Shown here: piece by piece, positions 22,146-29,898 of the stretch
Layout: every line of letters starts with the position of its first letter
How positions within the stretch are numbered: the stretch's first letter is position 1
Assembly (NCBI RefSeq): GCF_001984125.1
Contig: NZ_MTQL01000006.1
Location: 310,001-374,000 of the forward strand
Length of the DNA: 64,000 nt
Direction: 5' to 3'
Source of the DNA: Leifsonia sp. ALI-44-B
Lineage (GTDB): Bacteria > Actinomycetota > Actinomycetes > Actinomycetales > Microbacteriaceae
Translations under genes and position numbers: made by a program
The notes under the pieces: model-generated
Databases searched by the model: none
The model's input: only the letters and a program-made list of their open reading frames with translations
What the model was told of the DNA's origin: nothing

Positions 22146-22175
22146 AGGGGCCGAACCCTCTCGGATTCGGCCCCT
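22146..22175 (-). terminator. Terminator of rpsA
   Basis: Perfect ten-base arms AGGGGCCGAA (22146-22155) and TTCGGCCCCT (22166-22175) form a hairpin about 40 bp beyond the rpsA stop. Confidence 0.75.
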
Positions 22176-22214
22176 CAGTGCCTTGCGGCGATCTAACCGG
22201 TAGTGCTGTGGTGC

Positions 22215-23669
22215 TTAGGAGTTGCTGGAGAGTTTCTCGCGCAGAGCGGCGAGCGACTCGTCGTCAGCAAGCGTGCCGGCGCCGGCCGACTCGCTCGAGA
22301 ACGTGGAACCGGCGGCAGCCTGTCCCTCGTTCGATGCCTCTTCGGCAGCGGCGGCAGCAACCTGCTTCTTGTGTGCTTCCCAACGAGCCTGGGCGGCAGC
22401 GTAGTCCTGCTCCCACTTCTCGCGCTGAGCCTCGAAGCCCTCGCGCCATTCGTTGGTCTCGGAGTCGAAGCCCTCGGGGTACTTGTAGTTGCCCTGGTCG
22501 TCGTACTCGGTGAGCATGCCGTAGAGAGCCGGGTCGAACTCGGTGCCCTCGGGGTCGACACCCTCGTTGGCCTGCTTGAGGCTCAGCGAGATGCGGCGAC
22601 GCTCGAGGTCGATGTCGATGACCTTGACGAATACCTCGTCGCCCACCGAAACGACCTGCTCGGCCAGCTCGACGTGCTTGCCGCTGAGCTCGGAGATGTG
22701 GACGAGGCCCTCGATGCCATCGGCGACGCGAACGAACGCACCGAACGGAACGAGCTTCGTGACCTTACCCGGGGCAACCTGACCGATTGCGTGGGTGCGG
22801 GCGAAGACCTGCCACGGGTCTTCCTGCGTGGCCTTGAGCGACAGCGACACGCGCTCGCGCTCGAGGTCGACCTCGAGGATCTCGACGGTGACTTCCTGAC
22901 CGACCTCGACGACCTCGCTGGCGTGCTCGATGTGCTTCCAGCTGAGCTCGGAGACGTGAACCAGACCGTCGACTCCACCCAGGTCGACGAACGCACCGAA
23001 GTTGACGATCGACGAGACGACGCCCTTGCGGACCTGTCCCTTCTGGAGGTTGTTGAGGAACGTGGTGCGGCTCTCGGACTGCGTCTGCTCGAGCAGGGCG
23101 CGGCGCGACAGGACGACGTTGTTGCGGTTCTTGTCGAGCTCGAGGATCTTCGCTTCGATCTCCTGGCCCAGGTAGGGCGTGAGGTCGCGCACACGGCGCA
23201 GCTCGATGAGCGAAGCGGGGAGGAAGCCGCGGAGTCCGATGTCGACGATGAGGCCACCCTTGACGACCTCGATCACCGAACCCGTGACAACGCCATCGGC
23301 GTCCTTGATCTTCTCGACGTCGCCCCAGGCACGCTCGTACTGAGCGCGCTTCTTGGACAGGATGAGACGGCCTTCTTTGTCTTCCTTCTGGAGGACGAGG
23401 GCTTCGACGGAATCGCCGACGTTGACGACCTCGGAGGGGTCGACGTCGTGCTTGATAGAAAGTTCGCGCGAAGGGATGACACCCTCGGTCTTGTAACCGA
23501 CGTCGAGGAGGACCTCGTCGCGGTCGATCTTCACGACGGTGCCCTCGATCAGGTCGCCATCGTTGAAGAACTTCAGCGTCTTTTCGACCGCGGCGAGGAA
23601 GTCATCAGCGGATCCGATGTCATTGATCGCAACCTGCTTGGGCGCCTTGTCGGTCGTTGTGTTTGTCAT
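22215..23669 (-). CDS. rpsA: 30S ribosomal protein S1
   Basis: Ribosomal protein S1, which binds mRNA on the small subunit. The 484-residue protein (start MTNTTTDKAPKQVA at 23669, GGAG site 11 bases upstream) has four S1 OB-fold repeats, the actinobacterial number. They begin near GDLIEGTVVKIDRDEV, GVVTGSVIEVVKGGL, GQVRKGVVSSIVNFGAFVDL and GQVAPGKVTKLVPFGAFVRV. A charged, alanine- and glutamate-rich tail follows. The first in-frame ATG further upstream (23708) adds an unrelated leader. It is monocistronic, with a terminator downstream and a palindrome in its promoter. Confidence 0.96.
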   Translation of the reverse strand: MTNTTTDKAPKQVAINDIGSADDFLAAVEKTLKFFNDGDLIEGTVVKIDRDEVLLDVGYKTEGVIPSRELSIKHDVDPSEVVNVGDSVEALVLQKEDKEGRLILSKKRAQYERAWGDVEKIKDADGVVTGSVIEVVKGGLIVDIGLRGFLPASLIELRRVRDLTPYLGQEIEAKILELDKNRNNVVLSRRALLEQTQSESRTTFLNNLQKGQVRKGVVSSIVNFGAFVDLGGVDGLVHVSELSWKHIEHASEVVEVGQEVTVEILEVDLERERVSLSLKATQEDPWQVFARTHAIGQVAPGKVTKLVPFGAFVRVADGIEGLVHISELSGKHVELAEQVVSVGDEVFVKVIDIDLERRRISLSLKQANEGVDPEGTEFDPALYGMLTEYDDQGNYKYPEGFDSETNEWREGFEAQREKWEQDYAAAQARWEAHKKQVAAAAAEEASNEGQAAAGSTFSSESAGAGTLADDESLAALREKLSSNS

Positions 23670-23757
23670 TGAGTGATTACTCCAGTATGGACATGAATCA
23701 GGCCGCACAGCCTCGATGATTCTGCGTCTGAAAGCGATGCGGCGAACGGATGTTGGT

Positions 23758-23778
23758 TGTCACAAATGTGACAGTCAA
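23758..23778 (-). promoter_or_regulatory. 16-bp palindrome at the rpsA promoter
   Basis: The perfect palindrome TGTCACAAATGTGACA (23758-23773) shares one base with a minus-strand -35 element TTGACT (23773-23778) upstream of rpsA and fills most of the spacer. The -10 at the expected distance is poor. This placement suggests a repressor or activator site. Confidence 0.5.
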
Positions 23779-23804
23779 TCCTACGTGTTTTGACGGGTCG
23801 CCAG

Positions 23805-23840
23805 CAACTCCCGCGTCCGGGGCTCGGAGCGCGGGAGTTG
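23805..23840 (-). terminator. Hairpin downstream of the DUF885 gene
   Basis: Perfect 11-base arms CAACTCCCGCG (23805-23815) and CGCGGGAGTTG (23830-23840) lie 33 bp after the DUF885 stop. There is no long T run. Confidence 0.6.
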
Positions 23841-23872
23841 CGGCGGAAGATCGGATGCTCGGGGCGGCCGAA

Positions 23873-25550
23873 TCAGTCGGTGAACAGGGCCGTGCGCAGG
23901 GTGTCGAGGCCCACTCCCCCGAGGTTCAGCGCCTCGCGGTGGAACTCCTTGATTTGGAAGTCCGCGCCGGCACGGCGGGCGTACTCGTCGCGCAGCTGCT
24001 CCCAGATGCGCTGCCCCACCTTGTAGGACGGCGCCTGGCCCGGCCATCCGAGGTAGCGGTTCACCTCGAAGCGCACGAAACCGTCGTTCATGTTGACGTT
24101 GCGGCCCATGAACTCGAGCGCGTAGTCCGCATCCCACACGCCCTGGCCGTCGGGACGCTGTTTGCCGAGGTGGACGCCGATGTCGAGCACGACGCGGGCC
24201 GCGCGCATGCGCTGACCGTCGAGCATTCCGAGGCGGTCGGCCGGGTCGTCGAGATAGCCGAGCTGCTCCATGAGGCGCTCGGCGTAGAGGGCCCAACCCT
24301 CGGCGTGTCCCGACGTGCCGGCCAGCTGGCGGCGCCACGTGTTGAGCGTCTTGCGGTTGTAGACGGCCTGGCCGATCTGCAGGTGGTGTCCCGGAACGCC
24401 TTCGTGGTAAACGGTGGTGAGTTCGCGCCAGGTGTCGAATTCGGTGACGCCCTCTGGCACCGACCACCACATGCGGCCGGGGCGCGAGAAGTCGTCGGTG
24501 GGGCCGGTGTAGTAGATGCCGCCCTCTTGCGTCGGCGCGATCATGCATTCGAGCGCCCGGATCTCGTCGGGAATGTCGAAGTGGCTGCGGCCGAGCTCCT
24601 CGACCGCGCGGTCGCTCGTCTGCTGCATCCATTCGCGCAACGCGTCGGTTCCGTGCAGCTTGCGCGAGTCGTCCTGCTCGAGGAACGCGATCGCCTCGGC
24701 GACGGATGCCCCTGGCTTGATCTGCCGCGCGATGGACTCCTGCTCGTCGACCATGCGCTGCAGCTCGTCGACACCCCACTCGTAGGTCTCGTCGAGGTCG
24801 ATCGTCGCGCCGAGGAAGCGTCGGGATTGCAGGGCGTAGATCTCGCGGCCCACGGCGTCGTTGTCGCCGGCCACGGGTTCGAGTTCGTGCGCCAGGAAGT
24901 CGGCGAGCTCACCGTAGGCGACCGCCGCGGCTCCGGCGTTGGCCGACAGATCGTTGGCGAGGGATGCCGGCAGTGAGCCCTCGTCGGGGCCGGCGTTGGC
25001 TCCGAGCGCCACGAAGAAGCCGTCGGATGCACCATACCGCTTGACCTGCTCGAAGACCTCGGCGACCTGGCGACGGGCGGGAACGATGCCCTGGCGGATG
25101 CCGGTGCGCAACGTTTCGATGTAGCCGTCGACAGCCGCGGGGAGCGCCTTCAGTCGGGCGGAGATGTCGTCCCAGTCGGCGACGGTGGCCGTGGGCATGA
25201 GGTCGTAGATCTCGCGGATGCCCTGAGCCGGCGAGGCGATGACGTTGAGGTCGCGCAGGTGCAGGCCCGCGTCGCTCGATTCGACGTCGAGGAGCAGCTC
25301 GTTGCGGAGGTCGGTGGGTCACGTCGTCGACGCTGTCGACGGGGGTGGCGGCATCCAGGTCGCGGATGGTGTTCTTGGCGGCGTCGAGGTAGGCCTCGTG
25401 GCCGGCGGGCGAGAAGTCGCCGTAGCGCCGGTTGGCCTCGGGGCGGCCGATGTATGTTCCGAGCAGCGGGTCGAGGTCGACGAGCGTGTCGACCCATCGT
25501 TCGGCTATGGCGTCGATGGGGGTGGCGTCGCGGGGGGTGTCAGCACTCAT
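23873..25550 (-). pseudogene. DUF885 family protein, interrupted by one frameshift
   Basis: Across two frames this encodes about 558 residues of a DUF885 protein, a family of putative metal-dependent hydrolases of uncertain substrate. The first frame starts at ATG 25550 (MSADTPRDATPIDA) and is lost after DDVT at about residue 78. The second frame picks up at TDLRNELLLDVES and runs to the stop at 23873, including the family's HEGVPGHH motif and the FEVNRYLGWPGQA segment. The break is at a run of three G (25316-25318, plus strand); dropping one base restores the full protein. The C-terminal part is unusually well kept for a dead gene. A sequencing error or very recent mutation is therefore likely. 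TAGGCT lies seven bases before the ATG. Confidence 0.85.
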
Positions 25551-25563
25551 GGATCCGAGCCTA
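25548..25563 (-). promoter_or_regulatory. Leaderless-type promoter of the DUF885 gene
   Basis: Minus strand: TAGGCT (25558-25563), seven bases, then the ATG (25548-25550). No ribosome site is present. Confidence 0.4.
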
Positions 25564-25606
25564 GGCCCGGACCGTCGGCGACCGCCACCGCCCGGCGACG
25601 GACGGC

Positions 25607-28273
25607 CTAGTGCGCCGCCTCGTTCCAGTTGGCGCCGCGGCCCACCTGCACGTCGAGCGGAACGGCGAGATCGGCCGCGCCCGCCATGTGCGTGCGCACG
25701 ATCGACTCGACGTCGTCCCATTCGTCGCCCATCACGTCGAAGATCAATTCATCGTGCACCTGCATGAGCATGCGGCTGCGCAGCCCGCGCTCGGCGAACT
25801 CGTCTTCGATGCGGATCATGGCGATCTTCATGATGTCGGCCGCGGACCCCTGGATGGGCGCGTTGAGTGCAGCGCGCTCGGCGTTGTCCCGCAGCACGCG
25901 GTTGGGGCTCTTGAGCTCGGGGAAGGGACGTCGGCGGCCGTAGATGGTGGTCGTGTAGCCGTCGACCTTGGCCTGCTCGACCACGTGGCGCAGGTAGTCG
26001 CGCACGGCTCCGAACCGGGCGAAGTAGTCGGTCATGAGCTGCTTCGCCTCGGACTGGTCGATGCGCAGCTGCTTCGACAGACCGAAGGCGCTGAGCCCAT
26101 AGGCAAGCCCGTAAGACATCGCCTTGACCTTGCTGCGCATGGCGGAGGTGACGTCTTGCGGGTCGACGCCGAAGATGCGCGAACCGACGAAGCGGTGCAG
26201 GTCTTCGCCCGCCTGGAAAGCCTCGATGAGGCCGGGGTCGCCCGAGAGGTGCGCCATGATGCGCATCTCGATCTGCGAGTAGTCGGCCGTGAGCAGCGTG
26301 TCGTATCCCTCGCCCACCTCGAAAGCCTGGCGGATGCGGCGACCCTCCTCAGTGCGCACGGGGATGTTCTGCAGGTTGGGGTCGGTGGACGACAGGCGGC
26401 CCGTGGACGTGCCGGTCTGCACATAGCTCGTGTGGATGCGCCCGTCGGGTCGGATGGTCTTGTCGAGAGTCTCGACGATCTGACGCAGCTTCGACGCGTC
26501 TCGGTGCTGCAGCAGCAGGTCGAGGAACGGGTGCGGGTTGCTGGCCTGCAGATCGGCGAGGGCCCCGGCATCCGTGGAGTAGCCGGTCTTGTTGGCGCGG
26601 GTCTTGGGCATGCCCAGCTGGTCGAACAGAACCTCTTGCAGCTGCTTGGGCGAGCCGAGGTTGACCTCGCGACCGATCTCGGCGAATGCCGACGCCGCGA
26701 GCGTGTTCGAGCGCTCGAGGAGTTGTGTCGACAGCTCGCTGAGCTGCGTGTGGTTGACCGCGACACCGCGCAGTTCCATCGCAGCCAGCACCCGAAGCGT
26801 GGGCAGCTCGATGTCGCGCAGCACCCGCAGCGAGCCGTCGTCGAGGGCTTCGGTGAGCGGCTCGACCAGGCGCAACACGTACCACGCATCGGTTGCGGCC
26901 GAACCCGAGTCTTCGGAGGGGACGAGCTGATTGGGGTCGGTGACGGGCATGGTCTCGCCCAGACGCCGCGCCACGAGATCGGCCAGACCCTTTTCGGCGC
27001 CTCCAGGCTTCAGGAGGTAGGCGGCGAGTTCGGCGTCGAAAGCCAAGCCGCCTAGGGTGAGACCCGCGCGAGTGAGCGCCTTCAGTTGCGGTTTCGCGCC
27101 ATAGAACAGCTTCGGAGCCTCGCTGGCGAGCCAGGCCTCGAGCGGCGCGTAATCGGCGCGCTCGGGGATCCACTCGAGCAGGACCGACTCGGTGGGAGTG
27201 GCGACACCGATGCTGACGGGAACGCCGTCGACCGTGTGAACCATGACGCCCAGCCCATCCGGGTTGGCCTTTTCGGCGCGAGCGAGCCAGGCGCCCAGCT
27301 CTTCGTCGAGCAGGTGTTGTGCGGTCGGAGCGGTCGGCTGGGCCTCGATGACCGCGGCTTCGGCGCTGCCATCGGGGACGACACCCTCGAGCTTGAGCAC
27401 GCGATCGAGCAGCGTGCGGAACTCGAGTCGGGCGAAGATCTCGCGAACGGCCTGTTCTTCGAGCGGCTGTTTGGCGAGCTGGTCGAGCGACACGGGGAGG
27501 TCGAGGTCAGTGACGAGCCGGTTGAGCTTGCGGTTGCGCACGGCGTTCTCTTGGTGCTCGCGCAGACTTTCGCCCACCTTGCCCGTGATCTCGTCGGCGT
27601 GCGCCAGGATCTCGTCGAGGCTGCCGTACTTGAGCAGCCACTTGACCGCCGTCTTTTCGCCCACCTTGGGGATGCCGGGCAGGTTGTCGCTCGTCTCCCC
27701 CACCAGGGCTGCGATCTCGGGGTATTGCTGGGGCTCGATGCCGTAACGCTCAAACACCTTCGGCGGGTCGTAGCGCGTGAGGTCGGTGACGCCCTGGCGG
27801 GACGGGTAGAGCAGCGTGACGTCGTCGTTGACGAGCTGGATGGTGTCGCGGTCGCCCGAGACGACCTTGACGTGATAGCCCTGCGCCGTGCCCTGAGCCG
27901 CCAGCGTGGCCAGGATGTCGTCGGCCTCGAAGTCTTCCTTCGTGATGGTGACGATGTTCATGGCCGCGAGGGCCTCTTGCAGCAGCGGGATCTGGCCGAT
28001 GAACTCGGCCGGCGTCTCGCCGCGCGTGCCCTTGTAGTCGGGGTATTCGCGCGTGCGGAACGAGAACCGCGAGATGTCGAACGCCACCGCGATGTGCGTC
28101 GGCTTCTCGTTCTTTAGCAGGTTGAGCAGCATGGAGATGAAGCCGTGGATGGCATTCGTGTGCTGCCCGTCGCGGGTTTGGAAACTGTCGACCGGCAGGG
28201 CGTAGAAGGCCCGGAAGGCGAGCGAGTGACCGTCGATGACGAGGAGGGTAGGCTTTTCGATGTCCGACACCAC
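25607..28273 (-). CDS. polA: DNA polymerase I
   Basis: An 888-residue family A polymerase for Okazaki-fragment processing and repair. The order is an N-terminal 5'-nuclease (from LLVIDGHSLAFRAFY), a middle 3'-5' exonuclease-like domain, then the polymerase with motif A DYSQIEMRIMAHLSGD and motif C VHDELIFD. The exonuclease domain lacks the acidic first motif (GLGVMVHTVDG in place of the DTET-type motif), so proofreading is probably absent, as in other actinobacterial PolA. The frame opens with two GTG codons (28273 and 28270); either may be the start. It is transcribed divergently from the thioesterase gene. Confidence 0.96.
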   Translation of the reverse strand: MVSDIEKPTLLVIDGHSLAFRAFYALPVDSFQTRDGQHTNAIHGFISMLLNLLKNEKPTHIAVAFDISRFSFRTREYPDYKGTRGETPAEFIGQIPLLQEALAAMNIVTITKEDFEADDILATLAAQGTAQGYHVKVVSGDRDTIQLVNDDVTLLYPSRQGVTDLTRYDPPKVFERYGIEPQQYPEIAALVGETSDNLPGIPKVGEKTAVKWLLKYGSLDEILAHADEITGKVGESLREHQENAVRNRKLNRLVTDLDLPVSLDQLAKQPLEEQAVREIFARLEFRTLLDRVLKLEGVVPDGSAEAAVIEAQPTAPTAQHLLDEELGAWLARAEKANPDGLGVMVHTVDGVPVSIGVATPTESVLLEWIPERADYAPLEAWLASEAPKLFYGAKPQLKALTRAGLTLGGLAFDAELAAYLLKPGGAEKGLADLVARRLGETMPVTDPNQLVPSEDSGSAATDAWYVLRLVEPLTEALDDGSLRVLRDIELPTLRVLAAMELRGVAVNHTQLSELSTQLLERSNTLAASAFAEIGREVNLGSPKQLQEVLFDQLGMPKTRANKTGYSTDAGALADLQASNPHPFLDLLLQHRDASKLRQIVETLDKTIRPDGRIHTSYVQTGTSTGRLSSTDPNLQNIPVRTEEGRRIRQAFEVGEGYDTLLTADYSQIEMRIMAHLSGDPGLIEAFQAGEDLHRFVGSRIFGVDPQDVTSAMRSKVKAMSYGLAYGLSAFGLSKQLRIDQSEAKQLMTDYFARFGAVRDYLRHVVEQAKVDGYTTTIYGRRRPFPELKSPNRVLRDNAERAALNAPIQGSAADIMKIAMIRIEDEFAERGLRSRMLMQVHDELIFDVMGDEWDDVESIVRTHMAGAADLAVPLDVQVGRGANWNEAAH

Positions 28274-28429
28274 ACCAGCCTACAAGCGAGCACCGACACT
28301 CCGCTGGGCGGGTCGGGAACGGACATCCGGTTCGATGCGATGGCGCAGCTGCCCGCCTCGAACGGCCACGATGCCCGCAGGAAGACAACGGCCGACAAGC
28401 GCCGACGACCACCGACGAGAGGACCGCGC

Positions 28430-28867
28430 GTGACCGACGCAACGACATCCCAGGACGATGCCCTCGAGTGGGTCCGCGAACGCGGGGCCGGGGCCCTCGC
28501 CGAGAAGATGGGGATCGAGTTCGTGGAGTTCGGCATCCAGCGTGCCGTGGCCCGCATGCCCGTCGAGGGCAACACGCAGCCCGCCATGTTGTTGCACGGA
28601 GGCGCCTATGTCGTGCTCGGCGAGTCGCTCGGGTCGATGGCTGCCAATCTGCACGCAGGGCCCGGCAAACTTGCCGTCGGCATAGATATCAACGCTACGC
28701 ACACGCGATCCGCGACGAGCGGTTTCGTCACAGGCGTCTGCACACCCATCCACCTCGGTCGCAGCCTGACCGTGCACGAGATCGCCGTGGATGACGAGCA
28801 AGGGCGTCGCTGCTCCACCATCCGCATCACCAACATGATCAAGGATGCCCCGGGCGCCTCGGCCTGA
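28430..28867 (+). CDS. PaaI-family hotdog thioesterase
   Basis: A 145-residue hotdog-fold acyl-CoA thioesterase of the PaaI/YbdB group; the natural substrate is unknown. The diagnostic stretch is the hotdog helix HGGAYVVLGESLGSMAANL preceded by RMPVEGNTQPA, with the second strand region containing TPIHLGRSLTVHEI. The start is GTG at 28430, chosen for the AGAGGA site seven bases upstream and the expected family length. It diverges from polA and converges on pdtaR across a strong two-way terminator. A thioesterase next to polA is common in actinobacteria, but no functional link to replication is known to me. Confidence 0.9.
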   Translation: MTDATTSQDDALEWVRERGAGALAEKMGIEFVEFGIQRAVARMPVEGNTQPAMLLHGGAYVVLGESLGSMAANLHAGPGKLAVGIDINATHTRSATSGFVTGVCTPIHLGRSLTVHEIAVDDEQGRRCSTIRITNMIKDAPGASA

Positions 28868-28894
28868 CACCTGCCGCGTCTCGTGCGAGCGAGA

Positions 28895-28936
28895 ACGACG
28901 AAGGCCCGCGACTGTTGCGTCGCGGGCCTTCGTCGT
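28895..28936. terminator. Bidirectional terminator between thioesterase and pdtaR
   Basis: An 18-base perfect inverted repeat (arms 28895-28912 and 28919-28936, loop TGTTGC) separates two converging genes and should stop transcription from both. Confidence 0.85.
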
Positions 28937-28974
28937 ATCGGGCCTGTAACCCGGCCGAATGTGTCGGCGCCGAA

Positions 28975-29054
28975 CTACTTCTCGGCGCTGCTACTTCTTG
29001 GCGCTGCTACTTCTTGGCGCTGCTATTTCTTGGCAACGCTACTTCTTGGCGCTG
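28975..29054. repeat. Five tandem 16-bp repeats across the pdtaR stop codon
   Basis: The unit CTACTTCTTGGCGCTG (plus strand) occurs at 28975, 28991, 29007, 29023 and 29039, end to end with a 16-bp period. The first copy differs by one base and the fourth by three. The copy at 29039-29054 encodes the last codons and stop of pdtaR (SAKK-stop); the other four lie beyond the stop. Each copy carries the same TAG on the minus strand. Confidence 0.9.
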
Positions 29055-29644
29055 AGCTGCTCGATGATCGCCTGGGCAACATCGTGCATGGTCAGGCGGC
29101 GATCCATGGAAGCCTTCTGAATCCAGCGGAAAGCCTCGGGCTCGGTGAGGCCCATCTTCTCGTTGAGCAGGCCCTTGGCGCGATCAACGAGCTTGCGCGT
29201 CTCGAAGCGCTCGACCATGTCGGCGACTTCGGCCTCGAGCGTGATGATCTGCTGATAGCGGCTGAGAGCGATCTCGATGGCCGGCAGCAGGTCGTTGGGC
29301 GTGAACGGCTTGACGACGTAGGCCAGCGCACCGGCTTCGCTCGCGCGCTCGACGAGCTCCTTCTGGCTGAAGGCCGTGAGGAGGACGACCGGGGCGATCT
29401 GGGCCTTGTTGAGGCGCTCGGCCGCCGAGATGCCGTCGAGCTGGGGCATCTTCACGTCCATGATGACGAGGTCGGGGCGCAGCTCGGTAGCGAGCTGGAC
29501 GGCGGTCTCGCCATCGCCGGCCTCACCGACCACCTCGAAACCGTTGTCGCGCAAAATTTCGACGATATCGAGGCGGATGAGGGACTCATCTTCGGCCACG
29601 ACGACACGGCGGGGGGCTGCTGGAGTTGCTTCTTGCTCAGTCAC
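29039..29644 (-). CDS. pdtaR: ANTAR-domain response regulator (PdtaR-like)
   Basis: A 201-residue response regulator that is likely to act on RNA: a receiver domain followed by an ANTAR domain, which in this family binds paired hairpins to prevent transcription termination. Receiver residues are complete: acidic pocket E18-D19, phosphoacceptor D63 (IMDVKMP), T90 and K112 (VVKPF). The ANTAR part, about 135-195, has RAKGLLNEKMGLTEPEAFRWIQ. Its order near polA and rpsA matches Mycobacterium tuberculosis pdtaR (Rv1626). The partner histidine kinase is not in the window. The GTG start follows a TAGGAT box by six bases, so the message is probably leaderless. The stop lies inside a 16-bp tandem repeat. 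Confidence 0.93.
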   Translation of the reverse strand: MTEQEATPAAPRRVVVAEDESLIRLDIVEILRDNGFEVVGEAGDGETAVQLATELRPDLVIMDVKMPQLDGISAAERLNKAQIAPVVLLTAFSQKELVERASEAGALAYVVKPFTPNDLLPAIEIALSRYQQIITLEAEVADMVERFETRKLVDRAKGLLNEKMGLTEPEAFRWIQKASMDRRLTMHDVAQAIIEQLSAKK

Positions 29645-29656
29645 GCCTAAATCCTA
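29642..29656 (-). promoter_or_regulatory. Leaderless-type promoter of pdtaR
   Basis: Minus strand: TAGGAT (29651-29656), six bases (TTAGGC), then the GTG start (29642-29644). No ribosome site is seen. Confidence 0.5.
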
Positions 29657-29682
29657 CGGTAATCTTGTCGATGTTGTTGTGC

Positions 29683-29765
29683 GCCGGTGTGGCGGAATGG
29701 CAGACGCGGAGCACTCAAAATGCTTTGTTCGAGAGGACGTGTGGGTTCGAGTCCCACCACCGGCA
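29683..29765 (+). tRNA. tRNA-Leu (anticodon CAA)
   Basis: The acceptor stem GCCGGTG (29683-29689) pairs perfectly with CACCGGC before discriminator A (29765). The anticodon loop CTCAAAA gives anticodon CAA, reading UUG. The long variable arm and the GGGTTCGAGTCCC T-arm are typical of a class II leucine tRNA. The 3' CCA is not encoded (CAA follows). A TAATCT box at 29660-29665 could be its promoter. Confidence 0.95.
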
Positions 29766-29775
29766 CAACCACCCT

Positions 29776-29822
29776 CCCCGCTGGGGACCCCGTAGGAAAG
29801 GGGTAGCCAGCGGGGATTTCAT
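29776..29822 (+). terminator. Terminator of tRNA-Leu
   Basis: Arms CCCCGCTGG (29776-29784) and CCAGCGGGG (29807-29815), enclosing an inner GGACCCC/GGGGT pairing, are followed by ATTTCATTT. Confidence 0.8.
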
Positions 29823-29898
29823 TTGGCCCGGCCCCGTGAGCGCCGGAACAATCCGCCAGAATTTCCGACCCTTCGGGGCACGATCGAAAGAGCAGGCG

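Noticed and set aside
29626-29898. N-terminal extension of the MFS transporter starting at 29626
   Set aside because: It would read through the tRNA-Leu gene and its terminator; transporters of this family begin near MTEQRNDSFA.
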